Assembly: GCF_004217135.1 (NCBI RefSeq)
Contig: NZ_SHKK01000001.1
Location: 4,464,001-4,528,000, forward strand
DNA from: Micromonospora violae
GTDB lineage: Bacteria > Actinomycetota > Actinomycetes > Mycobacteriales > Micromonosporaceae
DNA: 64,000 bases
Reading direction: 5' to 3'
Positions 8,311 to 16,131 of this stretch are shown here, one piece after another; the stretch's first letter is position 1; each line of letters starts with the position of its first letter. A program made the position numbers and the translations under genes. Under the pieces are notes generated by a model. That model was not told the DNA's origin. It saw nothing but the letters and a program-made list of their open reading frames with translations, and ran no database searches.

Positions 8311-9999
8311 TCAGAAGCGGGCCGGCTCCCGGTAGGTGCCCCATTCGGCCCGTAGGGCGTCGCAGATCTCGCCCAGCGTGGCCTCGGCGCGGACGGCGTC
8401 GAGCATGGCGGGGATCATGTTCTCGTCGGTACGGCTCGCCTCGATCATCCGGGTCAGCGCCGCACGGACCGCCGCGGAGTCCCGCGCGCTCTTGCGCTCG
8501 GCGAGCACCCGGCGCTGTTCCACCTCCACCTCGTGCGAGATGCGCAGGATCTCCAGCTCCTTGGCGACCGTGCCGGTGTGGCAGTTGACCCCGACGATCT
8601 TTTTGTCGCCCTTCTCGAGGGCCTGCTGGTAGACGAAGGCCGACTCGGCGATGTGCCCGGTGAACCAGCCGTCCTCGATGCCACGCAGGATGCCCGAGGT
8701 CATCGGGCCGATCTGATGCGGCCCGTCGCCCCCGAGCTGCCGGATTCGGGCGAAGATCTCCTCCGCCTCGGCCTCGATCTTGTCGGTCAGCGCCTCGACG
8801 TACCAGGAGCCACCGAGCGGGTCGGCCACGTTGACCACACCGGTCTCCTCCATCAGCACCTGCTGGGTACGCAGGGCGATCTCGGCCGACTCGTCGGTGG
8901 GCAGCGCCAGCGTCTCGTCCAACGCGTTGGTGTGCAGCGAGTTCGTTCCGCCGAGCACCGCCGCGAGCGCCTCGACGGCGGTCCGTACGACATTGTTGAC
9001 CGGCTGCTGCGCGGTCAGCGACACCCCGGCGGTCTGCGTGTGGAACCGCAGCCACAGGGCCTTCTCGCTGGTCGCGCCGTAGACGTCGCGCAGCCAGCGG
9101 GCCCAGATCCGGCGGGCGGCACGGAACTTGGCGATCTCCTCGAAGAAGTCGAGGTGCGAGTCGAAGAAGAAGCTCAGCCCCGGCGCGAAGACGTTCACGT
9201 CCAGCCCGCGCGAGAGACCCAGCTCGACGTAGCCGAAGCCGTCCGCCAGGGTGTACGCCAACTCCTGCGCGGCGGTCGAGCCGGCCTCGCGGATGTGGTA
9301 ACCGGAGACCGACAGCGGCTTGTAGCGCGGAATCTCGGCGGCGCAGTACTCCATCAGGTCGCCGATCAGGCGCAGGTGCGGCTCCGGGTCGAAGAGCCAC
9401 TCCTTCTGCGCGATGTACTCCTTGAAGATGTCGGTCTGCAGGGTGCCGTCCAGCTTGGACAGATCGGCGCCCTGCCGCTCGGCGGCGACCAGGTACATGC
9501 AGAACACCGGCACCGCCGGACCGGAGATGGTCATCGAGGTGGTGACGCCGGCCAGGTCGATGCCGTCGAAGAGCACCTGCATGTCGGTGGCGGTGTCGAT
9601 GGCCACCCCGCAGTGCCCGACCTCGCCGAGCGCCTGCGGGTCGTCCGAGTCGCGGCCCATCAGCGTCGGCATGTCGAACGCGACCGAGAGGCCGCCGCCA
9701 CCGGCGCCGAGGATCATCTTGTAACGCTCGTTGGTCTGCTGGGCGTTGCCGAAGCCGGCGAACTGCCGGATCGTCCAGGTCCGCCCGCGGTAGCCGGTCG
9801 GATACAAACCCCTGGTGTACGGATACTCGCCCGGCCAGCCGATCCGTTCGAAGCCCGGGTAACTGACGCCCTCCGGCGGCCCGTACACCGGCTCGACCGG
9901 CATCCCGGAGAGCGTGGTGAAGTCCGCATCCCGCTTGCGCGCGGCGTCGTACCGGGCCTGCCAGCGCGCCCGTCCGGCGTCGATCTCGTCGGCGTCCAT
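8311..9999 (-). CDS. icmA: Isobutyryl-CoA mutase large (catalytic) subunit
   Basis: It interconverts isobutyryl-CoA and n-butyryl-CoA by adenosylcobalamin radical chemistry. The 562 residues form the substrate-binding TIM barrel only and there is no B12-binding domain, so a separate small subunit (IcmB) is required and is not in this window. It is assigned as ICM rather than methylmalonyl-CoA mutase because Phe80 (TIRQFAGF) and Gln198 (EYIAQKEWLF) replace the Tyr and Arg that hold the methylmalonyl carboxylate; the numbering coincides with the Streptomyces enzyme. The hydroxyisobutyryl-CoA mutase signature is absent. GGAGGAG lies just before the ATG. The promoter carries the 16-bp shared motif at 10054-10069, with a -10-like TACACT between it and the gene. 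Confidence 0.93.
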   Translation of the reverse strand: MDADEIDAGRARWQARYDAARKRDADFTTLSGMPVEPVYGPPEGVSYPGFERIGWPGEYPYTRGLYPTGYRGRTWTIRQFAGFGNAQQTNERYKMILGAGGGGLSVAFDMPTLMGRDSDDPQALGEVGHCGVAIDTATDMQVLFDGIDLAGVTTSMTISGPAVPVFCMYLVAAERQGADLSKLDGTLQTDIFKEYIAQKEWLFDPEPHLRLIGDLMEYCAAEIPRYKPLSVSGYHIREAGSTAAQELAYTLADGFGYVELGLSRGLDVNVFAPGLSFFFDSHLDFFEEIAKFRAARRIWARWLRDVYGATSEKALWLRFHTQTAGVSLTAQQPVNNVVRTAVEALAAVLGGTNSLHTNALDETLALPTDESAEIALRTQQVLMEETGVVNVADPLGGSWYVEALTDKIEAEAEEIFARIRQLGGDGPHQIGPMTSGILRGIEDGWFTGHIAESAFVYQQALEKGDKKIVGVNCHTGTVAKELEILRISHEVEVEQRRVLAERKSARDSAAVRAALTRMIEASRTDENMIPAMLDAVRAEATLGEICDALRAEWGTYREPARF

Positions 10000-10053
10000 G
10001 AGCAGGGCTCCTCCTCGGTTCCTCGACTAGCACGTCGAGTGTAGAGCCCATAC

Positions 10054-10069
10054 CTGAACGATCGCTAAG
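10054..10069. promoter_or_regulatory. Shared 16-bp operator-like motif, icmA promoter
   Basis: CTGAACGATCGCTAAG is an imperfect palindrome (CTnAnCGA/TCGnTnAG). It lies 55 bases before the icmA ATG, and in the gene direction it is followed by TACACT as a possible -10, the hexamer starting 26 bases from the motif's first base. The spacing is the same at the 3-hydroxybutyryl-CoA dehydrogenase promoter (38866-38881). Confidence 0.65.
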
Positions 10070-10100
10070 TCACTGCCTACCGACGGGTAACGGCCGAACC

Positions 10101-10179
10101 GCGTCGATCATGGAGTTGTGGTGGTGCACAAATCCCGCCGCCGGGGCCAAACCGGCCACCACAACTCCATGATCGACGC
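10101..10179. repeat. 24-bp perfect inverted repeat, family II, copy 1
   Basis: Arms at 10101-10124 and 10156-10179 are perfectly complementary (core TCGATCATGGAGTTGTGG), with a 31-base loop. A second copy of the same arms is at 59905-59979. It sits between the Asp23 gene and the icmA promoter, both on the minus strand. The A-run after it lies on the wrong side for an intrinsic terminator of a plus-strand transcript, but on the minus strand it would be a T-run before the hairpin. I read it as a dispersed palindrome rather than a classic terminator. Confidence 0.7.
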
Positions 10180-10215
10180 AGAAAAAAAGGCGGCGCGGGA
10201 CCCGTCTTGTATCTC

Positions 10216-10629
10216 TCAGGCCGGGGTTGTGGTCGCGGGGTCACCGATCGTCACGTCGTCGACACGGATGTTGACCTCGTCGACCCGCAACCCGTACGCC
10301 TCGACCGCCTCCGTCACCTGGGCGCGCACCTCGCCGGTGATCTCCGGCACCGGGCGACCGGCCTCGGTCACCAGCACCAGGTTGATCACGGCGGCGTCCC
10401 CGGTCACGTAGGCCGAGCAGCCCCGGCGGGCGTCGCCCAGCTGGTCCAGCCCGACCCGGTCGAAAACCGCGTTGAAGAACCGGGCGACGTCCCCGCCCAG
10501 CTCGACCACCCCGGGCACCGCCCTGGCCGCCGCGACGGCGATCTTCTCGACCACCTCGTCGGCGACCTTCGTCGTTCCGCCGGCCGGCACCGACGTCGCG
10601 GCCAACTCCTGCGTCATCTCGTGGTCCAC
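10216..10629 (-). CDS. Asp23/Gls24-family envelope-stress protein (first of a tandem pair in position)
   Basis: 137 residues. The Asp23/Gls24 core runs from about residue 20 to 125 (VADEVVEKIAVAAARAVPGV, then a beta-rich half ending VNIRVDDVTI). In Firmicutes such proteins coat the inner membrane face and affect envelope stress; the actinobacterial role is unknown. The GTG start follows AGGGGAG at 5 bases; an ATG four codons later is also possible. The neighbour at 10668-11084 is a clear paralogue, sharing DVARFFN, GLD, GDARRG and the VNI-VDD ending, so the pair arose by duplication. Confidence 0.86.
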   Translation of the reverse strand: MDHEMTQELAATSVPAGGTTKVADEVVEKIAVAAARAVPGVVELGGDVARFFNAVFDRVGLDQLGDARRGCSAYVTGDAAVINLVLVTEAGRPVPEITGEVRAQVTEAVEAYGLRVDEVNIRVDDVTIGDPATTTPA

Positions 10630-10667
10630 AGCCGCTCCCCTACTGCTCGCGTCACCGCGTCGACGCC

Positions 10668-11084
10668 TCAGGCGCCGGCTGCCCCGGGCTGGTTCAGTTC
10701 GATGTCGTCCACCGTGATGTTGACCTGGGTGACCGTCAGGCCGTACTTCTCCACGGCCTCGATCACCGCGACCCGCACCGCCTCGGTCACGTCGGACACG
10801 ACCCGACCGGCGTCGATCACCAGAACGACATTGATGACCGCCGAGGTGCCCTTCACGTCAGCCGAGATGCCTCGACGGGCGTCGCCCGCCTCGTCCAGAC
10901 CGACCTTGTCCAGGATGCTGTTGAAGAACCGGGCCACATCACCGCCGAGATCGGCGACGCCGGGCACCGAACGAGCGGCGGCACCGGCGATCTTCTCCAC
11001 GACCTCATCGGAGACCAACGTGCCACCCCGGGCGTCGCCCGTCGCGGGCGGCACCGTACCGGCGTTCTCCACCGCGTCCGTCAT
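10668..11084 (-). CDS. Asp23/Gls24-family envelope-stress protein (second copy)
   Basis: 138 residues from ATG 11084, which has GGGGAG about ten bases upstream; an upstream GTG at 11111 would add nine unconserved residues. The core is VSDEVVEKIAGAAARSVPGV through VNITVDDIEL. It is likely the first gene of a two-gene transcript, 38 bases ahead of its paralogue. The 290 bases upstream to meaB hold no recognisable gene or repeat. Confidence 0.86.
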   Translation of the reverse strand: MTDAVENAGTVPPATGDARGGTLVSDEVVEKIAGAAARSVPGVADLGGDVARFFNSILDKVGLDEAGDARRGISADVKGTSAVINVVLVIDAGRVVSDVTEAVRVAVIEAVEKYGLTVTQVNITVDDIELNQPGAAGA

Positions 11085-11375
11085 GATCACATCTCCCCTG
11101 GTCCGGCACATTGTGGACCGATCGTGTCGTCAGCCCGCCGCGGGCCAGCCTCGCTCCCCGGCCACGCGCCGCGAGCCTACTAAAACCGGAGCGACCTTCG
11201 CTTCCGGGCACGCGACGCGCCGCCGGTGCGGGGGCGAGGCCGCCGGAAAGTACGTCCAGTTTGGCGGGTCAGCCGGAGCACCCTGTGGACCGGCCGCCGG
11301 GACCACTGCACGTGGACTCACCTGACGCGCGGCCGTCGCCGCTCACCGGCGGCGGTCCCGCCGGCAGTCCCCGGA

Positions 11376-12380
11376 TCAGCGAGCGAGCTGGGCGAGCAGT
11401 TCGTCGGCCGCCGTGTACGGGTCGATCGCGCCCTCGGCGACCTTCGTGGCCAGCGTGGACAACTCCGTACCGTCGCGTAGTGAGCCGATCCGGGCGCGCA
11501 GGGTGCCGAGCGCGATCGCCTCGATCTCGGCGGCGGCCCGCGCCTCCTGGCGGCGGCGCAGCTCGCCGTGCTCGACCAGCCAACCCCGGTGCTTGTCGAT
11601 GGCGGCGGCGATGTCGTCGATGCCCTCGCCGCGCGCGGCGACCGACCGGACCACCTGCGGCCGCCACTGCCCCGGCCCGCGCTCACCGAGAGCGATCATG
11701 CCCTGGATGTCCCGGACGGTGGCGTCGGCGCCGTCCCGGTCGGCCTTGTTCACGACGAACACGTCGGCGATCTCCAGGATGCCGGCCTTGACCGCCTGGA
11801 TCGCGTCGCCCATTCCGGGCGCGAGCAGCACCAGCGTCGTGTCGGCCAGCGAGGCGACCTCCACCTCGGCCTGCCCGACGCCGACGGTCTCCACCAGCAC
11901 CACGTCGCAGCCGGCGCCCTCCAGCACCCGGACCGCCTGCGGCGTCGCCGCGGCCAGCCCGCCGAGGTGCCCCCGGCTGGACATCGACCGGATGTAGACG
12001 CCCGGATCGGTGGCGTGGTCCTGCATCCGCACCCGGTCACCCAGGATCGCGCCGCCGGTGAACGGGCTGGACGGGTCGACCGCCAGCACACCGACCCGGT
12101 GCCCGTGCGCCCGCAGCGCGCGGACCAACTCGTTCGTGGTGGTCGACTTTCCCACCCCCGGTGAACCGGTCAACCCGACGACCTGCGCCTGCCCGGCGTA
12201 CGGCGCCAGCGCCGCAGCGATCGCCGGCAACAGCGCGTCGCCGTTCTCCACCAGCGTGATCAGGCGGGCCACCGCGCGGGGGTCACCCGCGCGGGCCCGT
12301 TCGACCAGCAGGGGTACGTCCCGGCTGCGGCGCACCGACGTGGTGCCCGCTGCCGGAACCTGCTCGGCCGCTCCGCTCAC
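11376..12380 (-). CDS. meaB: MeaB/ArgK-type GTPase chaperone of B12-dependent acyl-CoA mutases
   Basis: This G3E-family P-loop GTPase gates cofactor delivery to, and protects, adenosylcobalamin mutases. The 334 residues show Walker [10 protein letters not shown] (about 73), the MeaB block [28 protein letters not shown] (Walker B region) and NKAD for guanine recognition. The GTG start overlaps the thiolase stop by 4 bases (GTGA), so translation is coupled to thiolase. It probably serves IcmA, Ecm or both, encoded elsewhere in this window. Confidence 0.94.
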   Translation of the reverse strand: MSGAAEQVPAAGTTSVRRSRDVPLLVERARAGDPRAVARLITLVENGDALLPAIAAALAPYAGQAQVVGLTGSPGVGKSTTTNELVRALRAHGHRVGVLAVDPSSPFTGGAILGDRVRMQDHATDPGVYIRSMSSRGHLGGLAAATPQAVRVLEGAGCDVVLVETVGVGQAEVEVASLADTTLVLLAPGMGDAIQAVKAGILEIADVFVVNKADRDGADATVRDIQGMIALGERGPGQWRPQVVRSVAARGEGIDDIAAAIDKHRGWLVEHGELRRRQEARAAAEIEAIALGTLRARIGSLRDGTELSTLATKVAEGAIDPYTAADELLAQLAR

Positions 12381-13561
12381 TGGCCCGGCACGTGGATGAT
12401 CAGCGCGTCACCCTGGCCACCGCCGCCGCAGAGCGCCGCCGCGCCGGTGCCGCCACCGCGCCGCTTCAACTCCAGGGCGAGGGTGAGGACGAGACGGGCG
12501 CCGGACATGCCGATCGGGTGGCCCAGCGCGATCGCGCCGCCGTTGACGTTGACCTTGTCCGGGCTGATCCCGAGGTCCCTGGTGGACTGGATGCCGACCT
12601 GCGCGAACGCCTCGTTGATTTCGATGAGGTCCAGGTCCGCCACGCTCAGGCCGCCCTTCTTCAGGGCGTGGTTGATCGCGTTGGACGGCTGCGAGTGCAG
12701 GGAGTTGTCCGGGCCCGCCACGTTGCCGTGCGCACCGATCTCGGCCAGCCAGGTCAACCCCAGCTCCCTCGCCTTGGCCTTGCTCATCACCAGCACCGCG
12801 GCGGCGCCGTCGGAGATCGGCGAGGAGCTGCCGGCGGTGATGGTGCCGTCCTTGGCGAAGGCGGGGCGCAACTTGGCCAGCGATTCGACGGTGGTGTCCG
12901 GGCGGATGCCCTCGTCCTCGCTGATCACCAGGGGGTCGCCCTTGCGCTGCGGGATGACCACCGGGGCGATCTCGTCGGCGAAATGGCCGTTCTTCTGGGC
13001 GGCGGCAGCCCGCTGGTGGCTGGCGGCGGCGAAGGCGTCCTGCTCCATACGCGTGATGTTGTGCTTGACGCCGAGCCGCTCAGTCGACTCACCCATCGAG
13101 CAGCAGTCCCAGGCGTCGCTGAGCCCGTCGTGTGCCATGTGGTCCTTGACCACCACGTCGCCGTACTTGTAGCCGGTGCGCTGGCCCATCAGCAGGTGCG
13201 GGGCGTTGGTCATCGACTCCATGCCGCCGGCCACCACGATGTCGAACTCGCCGGCGCGGATCAGCTGGTCGGCCAGGGCGATCGCGTCCAGGCCGGAGAG
13301 GCAGACCTTGTTGATGGTCAGTGCCGGCACGGACATCGGTACGCCGGCCTCGACCGCTGCCTGCCGAGCCGGGATCTGACCGGCGCCGGCCTGCAACACC
13401 TGACCCATGATCACGTACTGGACCTGGTCCGGGCTGACGCCGGCCCGCTCCAGAGCCGCCTTGATGGCGATCCCGCCGAGCTTCGTGGCCGGGAGGTCCT
13501 TGAGGTTGCCCAGCAGCCGGCCCATGGGGGTCCGCGCGCCGCTGACGATCACCGAAGCCAT
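12377..13561 (-). CDS. Acetyl-CoA C-acetyltransferase (thiolase)
   Basis: It condenses two acetyl-CoA to acetoacetyl-CoA or does the reverse. The 394 residues contain the nucleophilic Cys in NKVCLSG (about 89), the His motif [16 protein letters not shown] and the second Cys in CGGGGQGD. The ATG is preceded by GGAGG. It is the first gene of a thiolase-meaB operon and is divergent from the epimerase; the shared 16-bp motif lies between them. As the first step from acetyl-CoA to the C4 acyl-CoAs used by Ccr, it fits an ethylmalonyl-CoA route. Confidence 0.94.
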   Translation of the reverse strand: MASVIVSGARTPMGRLLGNLKDLPATKLGGIAIKAALERAGVSPDQVQYVIMGQVLQAGAGQIPARQAAVEAGVPMSVPALTINKVCLSGLDAIALADQLIRAGEFDIVVAGGMESMTNAPHLLMGQRTGYKYGDVVVKDHMAHDGLSDAWDCCSMGESTERLGVKHNITRMEQDAFAAASHQRAAAAQKNGHFADEIAPVVIPQRKGDPLVISEDEGIRPDTTVESLAKLRPAFAKDGTITAGSSSPISDGAAAVLVMSKAKARELGLTWLAEIGAHGNVAGPDNSLHSQPSNAINHALKKGGLSVADLDLIEINEAFAQVGIQSTRDLGISPDKVNVNGGAIALGHPIGMSGARLVLTLALELKRRGGGTGAAALCGGGGQGDALIIHVPGQ

Positions 13562-13594
13562 GCCTGCCTCCGAGGGGGGTGCCGAGCTGTACGC

Positions 13595-13610
13595 CTTAAC
13601 GATTGTTCGG
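13595..13610. promoter_or_regulatory. Shared 16-bp operator-like motif between thiolase and epimerase
   Basis: CTTAACGATTGTTCGG; its reverse complement matches the icmA site at 13 of 16 positions. It lies 34 bases upstream of the thiolase ATG and 13 upstream of the epimerase ATG, so one bound protein could affect both genes. Confidence 0.55.
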
Positions 13611-13623
13611 CCAGACTAGCGCC

Positions 13624-14100
13624 ATGGCAGAGAACTCCCCCGTCGAGCCCGGTGCGGACTACGTCACAGACATCGGGCTTCGCAAGATTGACCACGTTGG
13701 GATCGCCGTGGCCGACCTGGACGCCGCGATCGACTTCTACCAGCGGACGTTCGGGATGCGCTGCGTACACGTGGAAACCAACGCCGAGCAGGGCGTTCGG
13801 GAAGCGATGCTGGCCGTCGGACCGACCACCGAGGGCGGCTGCGTGCAGTTGCTCGCGCCGCTCAGCCCGGAGTCGACGATCGCGAAGTTCCTGGACCGCA
13901 ACGGGCCGGGCGTCCAGCAGGTCGCGTACACCGTGGTGGACATCGACGCCGCCTGCGCGGCCCTGCGCGAGCGCGGGATGCGCCTGCTCTACGACGCTCC
14001 CCGCCGCGGCACCGCGGACAGCCGGATCAACTTCGTCCACCCGAAGGACGCCGGTGGCGTCCTCGTCGAACTGGTCCAGCCCGCCCCCGCCAACCACTGA
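13624..14100 (+). CDS. mce: Methylmalonyl-CoA/ethylmalonyl-CoA epimerase
   Basis: It interconverts the 2R and 2S forms of methylmalonyl-CoA (and ethylmalonyl-CoA). The 158-residue glyoxalase-fold protein has two beta-alpha-beta-beta-beta modules: IDHVGIAVADLDAAIDFY at 21 and GVQQVAYTVVDIDAAC near 97. The metal-ligand His of IDHVGIAV and the Glu near the C-terminus (GGVLVELVQP) are present. The start is ATG 13624. The sequence CAGACT ends 7 bases before it, so the transcript is probably leaderless. Its place between thiolase and ccr supports use in the ethylmalonyl-CoA route as well as propionate metabolism. Confidence 0.92.
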   Translation: MAENSPVEPGADYVTDIGLRKIDHVGIAVADLDAAIDFYQRTFGMRCVHVETNAEQGVREAMLAVGPTTEGGCVQLLAPLSPESTIAKFLDRNGPGVQQVAYTVVDIDAACAALRERGMRLLYDAPRRGTADSRINFVHPKDAGGVLVELVQPAPANH

Positions 14101-14145
14101 CCGACTGCCCCCAACCCACTGACCGCCGCCCCCACCGCCCTGCCG

Positions 14146-14215
14146 CCCCTGTTGATCAAGAGGTTTGCGTCATCCTGCGCCTCGTAGGTGACCGAAAGCT
14201 CTTGATCAACAGGGG
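14146..14215. repeat. 17-bp perfect inverted repeat with TTGATCAA core
   Basis: Arms CCCCTGTTGATCAAGAG (14146-14162) and its exact complement (14199-14215) surround a 36-base loop. It lies 45 bases after the epimerase stop. It may end the epimerase transcript, which would separate it from ccr, or be another member of the GATCA-core palindromes of this chromosome. Confidence 0.7.
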
Positions 14216-14311
14216 GTGGCGGAGTGCGCGCGCACGTCAGTGCGCGGTTGGCGGGGTGGTCGGGCAGCTTCACGCATCGGCGGATGCAGTTTTTCACAGA
14301 GGACTTCCCGG

Positions 14312-14327
14312 CCTAGCTACCGTTCAG
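14312..14327. promoter_or_regulatory. Shared 16-bp operator-like motif, ccr promoter
   Basis: CCTAGCTACCGTTCAG; its reverse complement matches the icmA site at 13 of 16 positions. Extended to the right it shares the 13-mer TACCGTTCAGTAA with the ecm promoter (35233-35245). It overlaps the possible -10 TAACGT, which is where a repressor would act. Confidence 0.6.
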
Positions 14328-14455
14328 TAACGTCCGGCCCCACAGGAGCGCGACCGGTGCCGGATGTGTCGAATGCCGACATGGCGGTCGTGCCCACCGG
14401 CGCCGACGATGGCAGCACCCGGGCCCGTACGGGTGCGGATGAACCGGAGGTCACC

Positions 14456-15811
14456 GTGCAGGACATCCTCGAAGCGATCATGGCGGCGGAGGAATCGAAC
14501 GATCCGGACCGCGAACTCGCCGGTGTCGCCGGGCTGCCCGTACCGGAGAGCTACCGAGGCGTGGTGGTCCGCGCCGAGGAGGCCCGGATGTTCGACGGCA
14601 TGGCCACCCGGGACAAGGACCCGCGCAAGGCGCTGCACGTGCAGGAGGTGCCGACCCCGGAGCTGGCGCCGGGTGAGGCGCTGATCGCGGTGATGGCCAG
14701 CGCGATCAACTACAACACGGTGTGGACCAGCATCTTCGAGCCGCTGCCCACCTTCCGGTTCCTGGAACGCTACGGCCGGGTCTCCGAGCTGACCCGCCGA
14801 CACGACCTGCCGTACCACGTGGTCGGCTCGGACGCGGCGGGCGTGGTGTTGCGCACCGGCCCCGGGGTGACCCGCTGGGCGCCCGGCGACGAGGTGGTCG
14901 CGCACTGCCTCTCCGTCGAGCTGGAGGACGCGGCCGGGCACGACGACACCATGCTCGACCCGCAGCAGCGGATCTGGGGCTTCGAGACCAACTTCGGCGG
15001 GCTGGCCGAGATGGCGGTGGTCAAGGCCAACCAGCTGATGCCCAAGCCGCGGCACCTGAGCTGGGAGGAGGCGGCCAGCCCGGGGCTGGTCAACTCCACC
15101 GCGTACCGGCAGCTCGTCTCGCACCACGGCGCCAACATGAAGCAGGGTGACGTGGTGCTGATCTGGGGCGCGTCCGGCGGCCTCGGCGGGTACGCCACGC
15201 AGATGGCGCTCAACGGCGGCGCGATCCCGGTCTGCGTGGTGTCCTCACCGGAGAAGGCCGAGCTGTGCCGCAAGATGGGTGCCGAGCTGGTCATCGACCG
15301 GGCCGCGGAGGGCTTCCGCTTCTGGAAGGACGAGGAGACCCAGGACCCGGACGAGTGGCGGCGCTTCGGCGAACGGATCCGCGAGCTGACCAGCGGCGAG
15401 GACCCGGACATCGTGTTCGAGCACCCGGGTCGGGAGACGTTCGGGGCCAGCGTCTACGTGGCCCGGCGTGGCGGGACCATCGTCACCTGCGCCTCCACCA
15501 GCGGCTTCAACCACCAGTACGACAACCGCTACCTGTGGATGCACCTCAAGCGGATCGTCGGCAGTCACTTCGCCAACTACCACGAGGCGTGGCAGGCCAA
15601 CCGCCTGGTCGCGCTCGGCAAGGTGCACCCGACGGTGTCCCGCAGCTATCCGTTGGAGCAGACCGGTCAGGCCGCGTACGAGGTGCACCGCAACGCCCAC
15701 CAGGGCAAGGTCGGGGTGCGCTGCCTCGCCCCCCGCGACGGACTGGGCGTACGCGACGGAGAGTTGCGGGCCCAGCACGAGGACGCGATCAACCGGTTCC
15801 GGGGTCACTGA
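14456..15811 (+). CDS. ccr: Crotonyl-CoA carboxylase/reductase
   Basis: NADPH-dependent reductive carboxylation of crotonyl-CoA to (2S)-ethylmalonyl-CoA, the key step of the ethylmalonyl-CoA pathway and the source of ethylmalonyl extender units. The medium-chain dehydrogenase fold shows the CO2-pocket residues known for the family: Asn in AINYNTVW, Phe-Glu in WGFETNFGG, and His in FNHQYDNRY. The NADPH loop is WGASGGLGGYATQ. The GTG at 14456 follows GGAGG by 5 bases and gives 451 residues, the usual family length. An in-frame GTG at 14357 would add 33 unconserved residues. A hairpin at 15945-15976 ends the transcript. Confidence 0.93.
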   Translation: MQDILEAIMAAEESNDPDRELAGVAGLPVPESYRGVVVRAEEARMFDGMATRDKDPRKALHVQEVPTPELAPGEALIAVMASAINYNTVWTSIFEPLPTFRFLERYGRVSELTRRHDLPYHVVGSDAAGVVLRTGPGVTRWAPGDEVVAHCLSVELEDAAGHDDTMLDPQQRIWGFETNFGGLAEMAVVKANQLMPKPRHLSWEEAASPGLVNSTAYRQLVSHHGANMKQGDVVLIWGASGGLGGYATQMALNGGAIPVCVVSSPEKAELCRKMGAELVIDRAAEGFRFWKDEETQDPDEWRRFGERIRELTSGEDPDIVFEHPGRETFGASVYVARRGGTIVTCASTSGFNHQYDNRYLWMHLKRIVGSHFANYHEAWQANRLVALGKVHPTVSRSYPLEQTGQAAYEVHRNAHQGKVGVRCLAPRDGLGVRDGELRAQHEDAINRFRGH

Positions 15812-16131
15812 CCGGCGCCGCCGGCCCCGGGGTCACTGACCGGCGTCGTCGGTACCGGCCGGACGGTGGAACGCCGGATGACCATTGCGCCGATCGCTCA
15901 TTGTTCTTCCGCCCCCATTAGCGGATAGCCCACCCGGATCGAACAAAGGGCCTCGGGGTAACCCCGGGGCCCTTTTCCGCGTCACGCTGCGTGGTGTCCG
16001 ACCCGCCGGGACCTGCCAAGATCGCGGATTGGTCCAACCTCGTCGATCGGGGGAGTTGACCATGTAAAGAGGGCATGAAAGCTGCGCACCGCTCTTGCGA
16101 AGCACCCTGGGGCGTCTGCCAGTATGTCCCA
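15812..16131. other. Region between ccr and filP
   Basis: It holds the ccr terminator (15945-15976) and the filP promoter region. TTGACC at 16056 is a possible -35 without a convincing partner. CAGTAT (16120-16125) ends 7 bases before the filP ATG and would give a leaderless transcript. No gene is seen. Confidence 0.5.
15945..15976 (+). terminator. Intrinsic terminator after ccr
   Basis: AAAGGGCCTCGGGG pairs with CCCCGGGGCCCTTT (one T-G pair) around a 3-base loop and runs into TTTT. It is 134 bases after the ccr stop. Confidence 0.8.

Larger units (their letters stand above)
14101..14455. other. Region between epimerase and ccr
   Basis: It contains a 17-bp perfect inverted repeat (14146-14215), the shared motif (14312-14327), a -10-like TAACGT (14328-14333) and, in frame with ccr, an alternative GTG start at 14357 with AGGAG nine bases ahead. 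No separate gene is visible. Confidence 0.6.

Noticed and set aside
8311..9999. Methylmalonyl-CoA mutase large subunit
   Set aside because: Phe80 and Gln198 are the isobutyryl-CoA mutase residues; the methylmalonyl enzymes have Tyr and Arg.
16062..16067. ATG-TAA start-stop unit behind a purine-rich stretch upstream of filP
   Set aside because: If filP is transcribed from the leaderless promoter this element is not in the mRNA; no other evidence.
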